Origin: JAXMAR01 sp046350295 | GTDB taxonomy: Bacteria; Planctomycetota; Planctomycetia; Gemmatales; Gemmataceae | Direction of reading: 5' to 3' | Assembly (NCBI GenBank): GCA_046350295.1 | Contig: JAXMAR010000002.1 | Coordinates: 1 to 64,000, forward strand | DNA: 64,000 bases | In this document: piece after piece, positions 42,794 to 52,600 of the stretch | Position numbering within the stretch: the first letter of the stretch is position 1 | Layout of the letters: each line of letters starts with the position of its first letter | Notes under the pieces: generated by a model | Database searches by the model: none | What the model saw: only the letters and a program-made list of their open reading frames with translations | Told to the model about the DNA's origin: nothing | Translations under genes and position numbers: made by a program

Positions 42794-43165
42794 TTAACGC
42801 ACCAGGTACAGACGGCCGTCGCGGATGACGAACTCGTAGACCGGTCCGTTGTGCGGATTGTTGACGACGTTGGTGCCGACGTTGGTGTAGCGCATCTCAT
42901 TGAAGGGGACGAGGTCCATGAATCGCATGGTGACGCGCGGGGCCGGGTCGGTCGCGTTGAGGATGTTGCTGAAGTGGGACATCGTTTCGCCGGGCCGCAG
43001 CACGACTTTCAGCCATTCGCCGCTGTTGAACTGCGACTCGTAGGTGATGGTGATCGAAGTCGAGTTGCGGATGACCACCGAGTCCTTCAGTCCCGTCTGG
43101 GCGCTCGCCAGACCGGTCGCGCTCAGCAGCACCGCCAGGGCCAGAATGGGGGATCGCAGGGACAT
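42794..43165 (-). CDS. small hypothetical exported protein
   Basis: A 123-residue protein with a signal peptide (ILALAVLLSATGLASAQ) and a mature beta-strand domain of about 100 residues (VVIRNSTSITITYESQFNSG, VYEFVIRDGRLYLVR). It has no Cys and no catalytic motif. The pattern suggests a small secreted beta-sandwich. A ribosome binding site (AGGAGTTTC) precedes the ATG. The gene is divergent from the PhoD-like gene with a 246-bp gap. Confidence 0.75.
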   Translation of the reverse strand: MSLRSPILALAVLLSATGLASAQTGLKDSVVIRNSTSITITYESQFNSGEWLKVVLRPGETMSHFSNILNATDPAPRVTMRFMDLVPFNEMRYTNVGTNVVNNPHNGPVYEFVIRDGRLYLVR

Positions 43166-43411
43166 GATGAAACTCCTATGAGGTTGAGCGAGCGGAGCGT
43201 TGCTCGTGCCGGGCCATCCGTCAGTCGCATGTCCGTCTCGTTGAGTCTCATAGTCGCGCCCGCGACGGCTGTTACAGCGTGCGCGGAAAAATCGGAAGAA
43301 AAGGTGAAGTTCGCATTTCGGGACTGTCTGTTCCTCGCCCGGAGGCTATCTCAGAGAGAAGGATGGCTTGTCCATGCCCCACCCGCCATCCAGCCAGGTT
43401 TGGAGATCGCG

Positions 43412-44680
43412 ATGCGCCGCCTGCTCCTCTTTTGCGCCCTTCTCTCGCTCGCGCGCCCGTCGTGGGCCGGCGAAAAAACCCCGAGCCGGATCGGCTTCGG
43501 CTCCTGCGTCCACCAGGACGATCCGCAGCCGATCTGGGACGCGGTCGTCGCCGCCAAGCCGGACCTGTTCATCCTCCTGGGGGACAACATCTACAACGAC
43601 GTCTACCGCGCCGGCGTCTCCAGAAAGCTCACCATCGTCGACCGCTACAAGACCCAGGCGGCGGTCCCCGGCTTCAAGAAGCTCAAGGAGACCTGCCCCG
43701 TCATCGGCACCTGGGATGACCACGACTACGGCAAGGACGACGCCGGCGGCGACTATCCGTTCAAGAAAGAGAACCAGCAGCACTTCCTCGACTTCTTCAA
43801 CGTCCCCAAGGACTCGCCGCGCCGCACCCAGGAGGGAGTCTACAGCGCCGAGATTTACGGCCCGCCCGAGCGGCGCGTCCAGGTCATCCTCCTCGATACT
43901 CGCTACTTCCGTAGCCCGCTCGTCCGACGCAAGGTCCCGCCCGGCACGGGCCCCTATGTCGCCAACAACGATCCCAAGGCGACCATGCTCGGCGAAGCGC
44001 AGTGGAAATGGCTCGAAGAGCAGCTCAAGGTTCCGGCCAAGGTACGATTGCTCGGCTCCAGCATTCAAGTCGTCGCCGAGGACCATGGCTGGGAGAAATG
44101 GATGAACCTGCCGCACGAGCGCGAACGCCTCTACCGCCTCATCCGCGATACCAAGGCGGGCGGCGTCATCAGCCTGAGCGGCGACCGCCATCTCGCCGAG
44201 CTCTCTCTCATGGACGCCGGCATCGGCTATCCGCTCTACGACCTCACCTCGAGCGGCTTCACCATGGCGTCCAAGAGCTGGCGCTTCCCCGAGGTCAACC
44301 GCCACCGCGTCGCCACCATGAACTTCGGCAACAACTTCGGCTTCATCACGATCGACTGGGAACGCAAGGATCCCCTCATCAGCCTCCAGGCGCGCGACGA
44401 ATCCGGCGCCATCATGCTCCAGCAGAAGATCCCCTTGAGCCTGCTGCAACCGGGCCGGATCAAGAGCAAGGCGGTGGTCGCGGCGCCGCGTCTCGACGGC
44501 AAGCCGATCAGCGTCGACCTGATCAAGGATCTCGTGAGCAAGGAAGTGAAGCTGGAAATGACCGTCGTCGCGACCGGCGGCACGAAGAAAGGGGACCTCG
44601 TCTTCCTCAACTCCGACGCCGAACGCGGCCCGGAGAACTTCACCGTCGTCATCGACAAGGCGGGGCAGGAATCGGGCTGA
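43412..44680 (+). CDS. PhoD-like phosphodiesterase/alkaline phosphatase, C-terminus frameshifted
   Basis: A 422-residue exported protein: signal peptide (LLLFCALLSLARPSWA), then a PhoD-type metallophosphatase domain with GFGSCVHQDD, LFILLGDNIYNDVY, GTWDDHDYGKDD and SLSGDRHLAEL as metal-ligand blocks. The family cleaves phosphomono- or diesters outside the cell. After residue 330 comes a domain leading to FLNSDAERGPENFTVVID, where the frame ends early at 44680. The next frame carries an apparent continuation to 44808. ATG 43412 has GGAG 6 nt upstream. Confidence 0.85.
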   Translation: MRRLLLFCALLSLARPSWAGEKTPSRIGFGSCVHQDDPQPIWDAVVAAKPDLFILLGDNIYNDVYRAGVSRKLTIVDRYKTQAAVPGFKKLKETCPVIGTWDDHDYGKDDAGGDYPFKKENQQHFLDFFNVPKDSPRRTQEGVYSAEIYGPPERRVQVILLDTRYFRSPLVRRKVPPGTGPYVANNDPKATMLGEAQWKWLEEQLKVPAKVRLLGSSIQVVAEDHGWEKWMNLPHERERLYRLIRDTKAGGVISLSGDRHLAELSLMDAGIGYPLYDLTSSGFTMASKSWRFPEVNRHRVATMNFGNNFGFITIDWERKDPLISLQARDESGAIMLQQKIPLSLLQPGRIKSKAVVAAPRLDGKPISVDLIKDLVSKEVKLEMTVVATGGTKKGDLVFLNSDAERGPENFTVVIDKAGQESG

Positions 44681-44808
44681 AGAAGGGCGGCGTCAGCGAC
44701 GCGAGGAAACACTTCCTGGGCCGGTCGATCCGCGTGACGGGAACGCTGTCGCTGTTCCGCGATCAGCCGCAGATCATCGTCTCGGACGCCAAGCAGATTC
44801 AGGAATAA
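44669..44808 (+). pseudogene. out-of-frame C-terminal tail of the PhoD-like gene
   Basis: In the neighbouring frame the sequence reads GLKKGGVSDARKHFLGRSIR, VTGTLSLFRDQPQIIVSDAK and QIQE before a TAA. This looks like the second half of an OB-fold-like domain that follows the NFTVVI segment in other planctomycete proteins. A one- or two-base change near the CGGGCTG at 44,671-44,677 would join it to the main frame. True truncation or an assembly error cannot be told apart here. Confidence 0.6.
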
Positions 44809-44818
44809 GCCGCTGACG

Positions 44819-44900
44819 CGTGGGGCAGGCCGCCCGGCCTGCCGGCCCCCGCAGGTCGCCTGACCTGCCAACCCGGCAGGCGAGGCCGCCTCGCCCCACG
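44819..44900. repeat. palindromic repeat cluster
   Basis: Outer arms CGTGGGGC and GCCCCACG (44819-44826 with 44893-44900) enclose three smaller palindromes (GGCAGGCCGCCCGGCCTGCC, GCAGGTCGCCTGACCTGC, GGCAGGCGAGGCCGCCTCGCC-like). It lies after the PhoD-like gene and before the VOC gene, and is probably a dispersed element that also forms a terminator. Confidence 0.7.
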
Positions 44901-45018
44901 TTCTGAAAAACAATCGCACCGCCGCGCCGAGACGTTGGTGTTGCTGCCGCGTAGGATCAACTTACCGATCCCAAATCACCTCTGAGCGCGCAGTCGTCTT
45001 CTGAAAGGAGGACAAGCC

Positions 45019-45456
45019 ATGGCCGTCCACTACATCCCCCCGGGCTATCACACGGTAACCCCGTATCTCGTGATCCACAACGTCGCCGCCGTGCTCGACT
45101 TCGTCAAGAAGGCGTTCGACGCCAAGGAGACGCACCCGGCCATGAAGCGGCCGGACGGCGCCGTCATGCACGCCGAGGTACAGATCGGCGACTCGCGCAT
45201 CATGATGGGCGAGGCGTCCGCGCAGCATCCCCCCATCCCCGCCATGCTGTACCTCTATGTCCCCGATTGCGACGCGTGGTACCAGCGCGCCCTCGAGGCC
45301 GGCGGCGTCTCCGTGATGGCGCCCATGGACCACTTCTACGGCGACCGTTCGGGCGGCGTCAAAGACCCGGCCGGCAACCAGTGGTGGATCGGCACGCACA
45401 TCGAAGATGTCTCCCCCGAAGAGATCCAGCGCCGCGCCAGTCAGGCCAAGGGGTAA
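45019..45456 (+). CDS. VOC-family (PhnB/glyoxalase-like) protein
   Basis: A 145-residue protein of the vicinal oxygen chelate fold in its PhnB-like form: YHTVTPYLVIHNVAAVLDFV, KRPDGAVMHAEVQIGDSRIM, MLYLYVPDCDAWYQRALEAG and GDRSGGVKDPAGNQWWIGTH. Members act on small molecules or only bind them, and the substrate cannot be inferred. ATG 45019 has AAAGGAGGA upstream. The next gene starts 3 bp after its stop codon. Confidence 0.88.
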   Translation: MAVHYIPPGYHTVTPYLVIHNVAAVLDFVKKAFDAKETHPAMKRPDGAVMHAEVQIGDSRIMMGEASAQHPPIPAMLYLYVPDCDAWYQRALEAGGVSVMAPMDHFYGDRSGGVKDPAGNQWWIGTHIEDVSPEEIQRRASQAKG

Positions 45457-45459
45457 GCC

Positions 45460-46185
45460 ATGGTCCGCTTTTCACCGGCTTTCTTTGCCCTCCTCGCCAT
45501 GCTGGCGCCGCTCGCCGCCGGTCCGGAGGACGGCAAAGGGGGCAGCTTCCTGATCGAGAGCGCCAGACCCCTTCCCGACGAGATCAGGCGCGCCTTGCCC
45601 CAGGACTGGCCCCGCGCCGTGGCGCCGGCGCTGCGCGGCGACCTGTCCGATGCCGACCTGGCGAAGGAGTTGGATCTCCAGCTCAGCGTCATGGCGTTCC
45701 GTTACAAGGCCTTTTTCGGCCCGGAAGGCCGTTGCCGCGTCTGGCTGGAGATCGAGCAGGGTGAAGTCGGCGACCCGCCGCTCAAGCGGCGCCTTCCCGA
45801 AGCGGGGGACGAGTTCGTCATCGAGTCGCCGGGCCGGGTCGGGCTGGCGCTGTGCCGCCGTTATTCGCCGCGCATGCTGAAGTTTCTCGAGAAAGCGGGA
45901 AAGAAGCCGGACACGAGCGAGAGCGAGGCGGTGGAACTCGAGCTATGGCATATAAGCTCGGACCATTGGGCCAGCGAGCACCGCCGGCTCGGTCCCCTCT
46001 GGTTTGGCATGAAGGAGAAGACCATCAAAGTGGACGCCGCCAAGCTCACCCGCTGGGGGCCGGGCGCCGAGACGGTCCTGCTCAACATGGAAGCCACCGA
46101 GAAGCGGACGGACGGCAAGACGCCGTGGCGTGTGCGGCTGACGCTCAAGGCGTCTCCCGCCCCGGTGAAAGAGGGCGCCCGTTGA
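45460..46185 (+). CDS. hypothetical exported protein
   Basis: A 241-residue protein with a weak signal peptide (FFALLAMLAPLAAG). The mature part is alpha/beta with many charged residues (ESARPLPDEIRRALPQDWPR, VWLEIEQGEVGDPPLKRRLP) and no recognised domain. It follows the VOC gene by 3 bp, so the two are translationally coupled. It ends 3 bp before the convergent nikR gene. Confidence 0.68.
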   Translation: MVRFSPAFFALLAMLAPLAAGPEDGKGGSFLIESARPLPDEIRRALPQDWPRAVAPALRGDLSDADLAKELDLQLSVMAFRYKAFFGPEGRCRVWLEIEQGEVGDPPLKRRLPEAGDEFVIESPGRVGLALCRRYSPRMLKFLEKAGKKPDTSESEAVELELWHISSDHWASEHRRLGPLWFGMKEKTIKVDAAKLTRWGPGAETVLLNMEATEKRTDGKTPWRVRLTLKASPAPVKEGAR

Positions 46186-46188
46186 GCG

Positions 46189-46638
46189 TCACGCGCCGGC
46201 GCGGCGCCCTGCGCGCCACTCGTTCAGCCCGCTCTCGCCGCTCGTGAAGATCATCTCGCCGTGCAAGACGCCTTTCGTCGCCAGCAGCTCATCCCCCAGT
46301 TGGGTGATGTCGTGCGCCGGCCCGCGCAGCACGCTCACTTCCAGGCAGTGCCGCTCGCCGAGATGGACGTGCAGGCTGGAGACGACCAGGTCGTGATGAT
46401 GGTGCTGCTTGTCGATGAGCTTCGACGCCAGCTCGCGGGCGTGGTGATCGAAGACCATGGTGACCACCGCCACCTGCTCCCCCGATTGCTCCTTCGCCCG
46501 CTCCTTGATGAGCCGGTCCCGGATCAGGTCGCGGATCGCCTCGCTGCGCGTTTCATAGCCCTTCGCGGCGATGAACCGGTCGAACGCCTCCAGGAGCGGG
46601 GTTTCCAGCGAGATGCTGACGCGCGCGACTTCGGCCAT
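46189..46638 (-). CDS. nikR: nickel-responsive regulator
   Basis: A 149-residue ribbon-helix-helix repressor with an ACT-like nickel-binding domain. The N-terminal RHH (VARVSISLETPLLEAFDRFI, RSEAIRDLIRDRL) and the metal ligands His79, His90, His92 and Cys98 (in QHHHHD and SSLHVHLGERHCLE) match E. coli H76, H87, H89 and C95. It should repress nickel uptake genes when nickel is ample. No nik transporter, urease or hydrogenase gene lies in the window, and no GTATGA-N16-TCATAC operator was found nearby. Confidence 0.9.
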   Translation of the reverse strand: MAEVARVSISLETPLLEAFDRFIAAKGYETRSEAIRDLIRDRLIKERAKEQSGEQVAVVTMVFDHHARELASKLIDKQHHHHDLVVSSLHVHLGERHCLEVSVLRGPAHDITQLGDELLATKGVLHGEMIFTSGESGLNEWRAGRRAGA

Positions 46639-46785
46639 GACGACCTCCTTGCGGCTATGGTAGCAGGAAAACCGTGCCCCAAGCGAAAGCCATGGTCATT
46701 CACTTGACCTCGACCCATTTCTCCCCGCCTCCTATTTTGGCGACCCGGTGCTTGCTCGTTCCTCCATAGCAAAGAGGTCCCGCAC

Positions 46786-49252
46786 ATGTCGTCGCGCCTT
46801 CGCTGGTCCGCCCCGGCCTGCCTCCTTGCCCTAGCTTCCCTGGCTTGCGCCGACGCCCCGATCGCCCTGGCGCTTCAAGGAGAAGGACCAGTTCTTCTGC
46901 GAGGTCCACAGCTGGGTCGGCGTTACCAGCCGGGCAGGATTCGCCTTCAGCGACGGCATGCACGAGCTGACGGTGGTCGCCCGCTTCAAGGTCCTCAAGG
47001 TCGAGGCCGGCGGCGACGTCGTCCTGGAGATGAACCCCCTCAGGGCGCGCTTCGTTTCGCAGGCCCCGCCTCCCTTGCTCCCTCCCGATCTCCTCGAAGG
47101 TTGTCTCCTCCAGGTCCGCCTGGACAAGGACGCGGTGTGCGTCAAAGTGGATGGCCTCAATCCCATCGCCCAGGCCCAGGCCGGCGCCGCCAGCGGACCG
47201 GCCTTCGACCTCGTCCAGGGGGAGCTGGAAAAGAGCGTTCGCTCCTGGGTCGGCACCATGTTCCCGCGCCTGCCCGCCAAGGCGATGAAGCCGGGAGAAT
47301 CCTGGCGCCTGCCCGTCCGGGACGACAAGACCGGCCCCCTCATCCGCGCGATCGATCTCACCCTGGACAAGGCGCCCGCCGCCGCTGAAACGCTGACGTT
47401 GCGCACCTCCGGCAAGGTCACCCTCACCGATCCCCTCGTCCACCTCGCCCGACAACAGCTCGCGGGCCAGGTCGACTACGATCCCAAGCTCGGCCGGGCG
47501 ACCTACTTCATCGCCCAGCTCGACTTCGCGATCGAGAGCACACAGCGGACCCCGACCGGCAAGGTGGATGTCTACCAGGAAACACATGCCCTCGAAGAAT
47601 GCCGCCTCCACGCCGAGAATCCCCTCGACCGCAAGGTCCCTGACGTTTCCCCAAGAAAACTCGAACCCCGGAACAACTCCCTCGGCATGAAGCTTGTCCC
47701 CATCCCCGCCGGCCGCTTCACGATGGGCTCCTCGGCCGATCCGCGTAACGAGCAGGAGCACGAGGTCGTCCTCACCCGTCCATTCCTCATGGGCGCCCAC
47801 GAGGTCACCATCGGCCAGTACAAGCGCTTCGTCGCGGACACCGGCTACCGCACCCGCGCCGAGTTGATCGGCCGCTGCGTCGGCTGGGACAGCGAACTCA
47901 AGAAGCTCGTGCCCGACCCGCGTTTTTCCTGGAAACACCCCGGCTGGGACGTGACCGACGAACATCCGGTCGTGAATCTGACCTGGGATGACGCCAAGGC
48001 TTTTTGCGAATGGCTCAGCAAGAAGGAAGGGAAAGCCTATCGCCTGCCGACCGAGGCCGAATGGGAATACGCCTGCCGCGCCGGGACGCGGACCCGTTTC
48101 CATTCCGGCGATGACCCCGAAACGCTCATCGGCTTCGGCAACATCGTCGACGCCCAGGCCAAGAAACTCTTCCCCGACTGGCAGGCGATTCAAGGCGACG
48201 ACGGCTTCGCCTTCACCTCCCCGGTCGGCTCCTTCAAGCCCAACGCCTGGGGACTCTACGACATGCACGGTAACGCCCTGGAATGGTGCGAAGACTGGCA
48301 CTGGGCCCCCGACCAGGGCCGTGTCGTCGATCCGGTCGGTCCTCCGATCGGCTCCCTCAAGGTTCAGCGCGGCGGCTCCTGGGCCGATTTCGGCTATCAA
48401 AGCACGGCGTCGCGCCGCGTCGGCTTCGGCCCCGAGAACTCGTGCATCAGCTCGGGGTTCCGGGTCGTGCAAGCGGACGGGCCCCTGCTCCCCAAGCGGA
48501 CCCTATCCGAGACCTGGGCCGGCCGCAAGGTCCTGCCGCGCAGTCTCGACATCGAAGTTCTCGTCACGGACGGGCCGACGCCCCGCATCTTGCACGGGCT
48601 CCAGCATCCCGTCGTGTACGTGCTGCACGACGAGCGCGCCGGCCTGGTGAACGGCTTCGGCGCTCAACGCGCTCTCCTCGCCAAGAAGGACGTCGTCCCA
48701 CTCGAAGAGGCGGTCGCTGTTTACAGCGACGCCATCAAGACCGATCCCGAGGCGGCCTCCCCCTATCGTCTGCGCGCCCTGGCCTACCGGGAACTGGGCA
48801 AGCAGGATGAAGCGGTCGCGGATCTTGAAACGGCCGTGAAGCTCGCCCCGAAGAACGCCTTCCTCCGCATTGACCGCGCCCGCGTCTTCGCCGGCCTGAA
48901 GGAATGGCGTCGTGCCCAGGACGAGTGGCAAGCGGCGGTGGAGATCGAGCCGAACAATCCCTGGGCGCATAACGGCCTCGCCTGGCTGCTGGCGACGTGC
49001 CCCGAGAAGGAGATCCGCGACGGCCCCAGGGCCGTCGAGCACGCCAACAAGGCCAAGGAGCTGATGCTGATCGCCGAGGGGAACATCCTCGACACTCTGG
49101 CTGCCGCCAACGCCGAAGCCGGCAACTTCGAGCAGGCCGTCCGCTTCGAGAGTGACGCCCTCGCCGACCCGCAATATCGCCTCATCTCCGGCGAGGGACC
49201 GCAGCGACGCCTGGAGATGTACCGCAAGGGTACGCCCTTCCGGGAAAAGTAA
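46786..49252 (+). CDS. exported FGE-sulfatase / TPR protein, probable frameshift near the start
   Basis: ATG 46786 opens a signal peptide (PACLLALASLACADAPIA), after which the frame changes. The rest is in the frame of 46958-49252: a beta-rich domain (FKEKDQFFCEVHSW, VVARFKVLKVEAGGDVVLEM), a formylglycine-generating-enzyme-like domain from about 47,680 (NSLGMKLVPIPAGRFTMGSS, EVTIGQYKRFV, RLPTEAEWEYACRAGTRT, GLYDMHGNALEWCEDW), a linker, and TPR repeats to the end (RLRALAYRELGKQDEAVADL). One extra C in the CCC at 46865-46867 explains the shift. FGE-like domains outside true sulfatase activators usually bind or modify substrates of unknown identity. Confidence 0.8.
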
Positions 49253-49320
49253 GATGTCGTAGACCCTGCGAGCCGGGCAGGCCCAGACGGGGATGACGAC
49301 GGTTTCGCGCGTGTTCACGC

Positions 49321-49348
49321 CAGGTCCGGCTCGGCTCGCCGGACCTAC
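49321..49348. repeat. dispersed palindromic repeat, copy matching 25.2 kb
   Basis: In inverse orientation this matches the copy at 25226-25249 in its palindromic core, and both are followed by GGCGTGAAC. See the tandem copies near 25.2 kb. Confidence 0.7.
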
Positions 49349-49480
49349 TGCCGAATCGCAGATCCCCGAAGCGCCAGCACGCCATTTCGATCTGCTGTTC
49401 CCGGACATTTTCCGACAGATCGAGCTCCCCACGCGGCGTCATCACCAGGGGAGCGTTTTCAAACGCTCGCCGCTGGACTA

Positions 49481-49509
49481 TGGCAAAACCCCAAGACGGC
49501 GGTTAAAAT
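49481..49509 (+). promoter_or_regulatory. possible promoter of the kinase gene
   Basis: TGGCAA, a 17-bp spacer and TAAAAT (five of six to the -10 consensus), about 95 bp before the GTG start. The -35 box is weak. Confidence 0.35.
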
Positions 49510-49604
49510 CCCAGAAGCCGTACGTGGCCGCGCGCGACTCGGCGCCAACCCGACGCGTAAGCGCGGGACGAGCAGTCACGCACGCCGATACCGTGGGAGC
49601 CCGC

Positions 49605-52600
49605 GTGTCCAAGCCCAACCAAGGGTCGATGGAGCCCAAGAGCGTTTCCGACTCCAAGGAAGCGACCATCGCCCCCGATGCGCTGCCCCCCATGCCCGAG
49701 GCCGTGAAACCGCAACCGCCGGCGCCCCAACTCCCCCAACCGGACCTCGTTCCCGTCTCGGCCGTCAAGACAAATTTCACCTTCCTTGGCCCCGCGCAAG
49801 CGTCCGACGAGGTCGGCCGGCTGGGGACAAAGTTCCGCATCCTGCGCCTGCTCGGCAAGGGGGGCATGGGCATGGTGTTCCTCGCCGAGGACACCGTCTT
49901 GCACCGCCAGGTCGCGATCAAGGTGATGCTGCCCGAGCTGGCGGCGGATCAGGAAGCCGCTGACCGTTTCCTGCGCGAGGCCAAGGCCATTGCCCGCGTC
50001 AAGCACGAGCGGATCGTCTCCCTCTACGACATGGACACCTTTAACGGTGTCCCCTACCTTGTGATGGAGCTCCTCGAAGGGCTCAGCCTGCAGGACATCC
50101 TGCGCCAGAAACGACGCCTGTCCCTGCCTCAGATCGCCCGCATCGGCCGCGACATCGCCGGCGGCCTGGCGGCCGCCCACCGCTGGGGCATCATCCATCG
50201 CGACATCAAACCCGGAAACATCTGGCTTGAAGCCCCCTCCGGGCAAGTGAAAATCCTCGATTTCGGCCTGGCCCGCATCCAGACCCCCGATCAGATCACG
50301 AGCGTCAGCGGCGGCCTGCGCGGCACGCCGGCGTACATGTCTCCCGAGCAGGCGCTGGGACGGCCGCTGGACGCGCGGAGCGATCTGTTCAGCCTCGGGA
50401 CCGTCCTGTACCAACTGTGTACAGGGCATTTGCCGTTCGTGGCGAACACGCTGTTCGAGTTGCTGGAGGCGATCGCCCGCCTGCCGCACAAGCCGGTGTT
50501 GAACTGGAACCCCGAAACGCCCCAGCCTTTCGCCGCGTTGATCCACCAGTTGCTGGCCAAGGAGCCGGAATACCGCCCGCAATCGGCGCTCGTGGTCGCC
50601 GAGCGGTTGGACGACATTCTGCAATACTGGCCGCCGACGGCGCAGAACGTGAGCGTGAGCCGGATGGCCCCGCCGCCGCTGCCGGACATGGCGACACCGG
50701 TGGACGGAGTTGGGGACACGAACGCCCTCGAGCCCAGGCAGAATACGCCTCCCGTGCACGCCCTGCCGGTGGACGACCGGACCGAGCGCGCCGTGACGCC
50801 GACGCCTTATCCGCTGGTTGACGATCAGCCGCCCGTGCGGCCCAGACCGCTGCCCGATTTCACGCCGGCGGGACCGACGCCGGGGCCGCCGCCGCTCCCG
50901 CCCCCGATCCCCTCGCCGACGACCTCCTGGTCGCGCCGCCCCCCGGTGCGCGTGGGTGGACCGTTGGGCCTGCCGAAGCCGGTCTGGTTCGCCCTCATGG
51001 GGGCGCTGGGCTGCCTTCTGGCCGCACTGATCTTCGAGGCGCCGTTGCGGCTGCTGCTGCCCGCCTCGTCCAGCACCTCCGGCATGATCGGCCGGTCCGT
51101 GTTGAAGGCCGACGTCGTGTTCGTGCTCGACACCACCGCGACCATGGATCCCCACGTCGCGGACGTGAGCGACATGGCGGACCGCTTTCTGACCAATCTG
51201 AAGCGCGAGGAGATCGACGCCCAGATCGGCCTGGTCTATTTTCGTTTCCCGCCGGAAGATCCCAAGGAGCTCACGTTCGACGGCAAGCCGTTCACGAGCA
51301 ATCCCGCGGTCTTCCGCCGCGAGGTGGCGGAGTTGCGCGGCGAAGGGGAGCTGCGCGTAGGGCACAGCAGCCTGGACGGCATGGATTACGCTTCGACCTT
51401 GCCGTTTCGCCCGGGTTCGGCCAAGGTCCTGGTGTTGATCACCGATGAAGGCCCCACCATCCCGGACAAGAAGAACGCCGACGAGAAGGCGCTCGCGGAG
51501 ACCCTCAAAAAAGCGGGCATCCAGCAACTGCATCTCTTCGTGAAAAACAATCCCCTCCGCTACATCGCCCTCCAGCAACTGCTGGGGAAGGACGGCAAGG
51601 CCGCCGGGGAGATGTTCGCCCTGGACAACCTCCGCGCCGAGACCGGGCTGGAGGAGAAGATCGCCCGGCTGGCGCGGACCCAGATTCGCGTCCGCGCCCT
51701 GTGTGCCGAGGAGGAGTTCCGGGCGCTGGAGTCGGGCCGCCTGGTCGTGGCCATGGGCGCCTGGACGGCGGCCATCGCCCAGGGGTTGGTCCTCGCGCTC
51801 CTGTGCGCCGCCATGGTCTACCTGGGCCAGTCGCTGCGCCGCATTGTTTCCTTCGTCAACGCCTCGGTGAGCATCGTGCTCACGTTCGCCGCCGGCGCGC
51901 TGGCGCAAGGCTTGACCATCCTCCTCACCATCGGCGTCGCGTCCGGAACCCCTGCCGTCCTGCTCGATCTGCTCGCCAAGCTGCTTGGCTGGATGCTGGT
52001 GGGCTTGGCCGCCGGGCTGGTGCTGGGCTTCTTCATGCCGAACGTCTCCAAGCTCAAAGGTCTCCTGGCCGGACTCGTCGCGGGTCTGTTCGCGGGCCTC
52101 CTGTATGTCGTCCTTTCGGCCCTCTTCGGGTCGATGCTGGGGCGCTGGCTCGGCGCTCTTTTCCTGGGCCTGGGCGCCGGCCTTCTCGTCGCCTTCCTGG
52201 AGAGCGCCTTTCGTCGCTGGTGGTTGGAGATCCGCCGTCCTTCCGGTGAAGTCCGCACCCTCGCCCTGGGCGCCGATCTGGTCAGCGTCGGCAGCGATCC
52301 CGGCCGCGCTACCATCGTCCTCCCCGAAGGCCCCCCCATCGCCTTCCGCTTCTACCTCGACGGCGACAAGGTGATGTGCGAGGACCGCGGCGGCAGCTTC
52401 GAGATCTTCGCCGGCGATCAGCAGGAGATCAACGGAGTCTCCATCATGCTGTGCAACCCGGAGAGCGTCGGCCGCGTCGGCTTCGCTCTCGCCCTCTCCA
52501 ACGGCCGCACCATCCCCTTGAGCGAAGGACTGCCGCTCACCGCCGAGGACCTGCCGGGACTGCACACAAGCTATCCCGACGGGATGGTCGCGCTGGTGAG

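Larger units (their letters stand above)
49253..49604 (+). other. upstream region of the kinase gene
   Basis: About 350 bp with no gene of its own. It contains an inverse copy of the 25.2-kb repeat (49321-49348), an 8-bp perfect hairpin GAGCGTTT/AAACGCTC (49451-49468) and a possible promoter (49481-49509). The kinase frame is open back to 49293, but that part encodes only the repeat and is not counted as protein. Confidence 0.5.
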
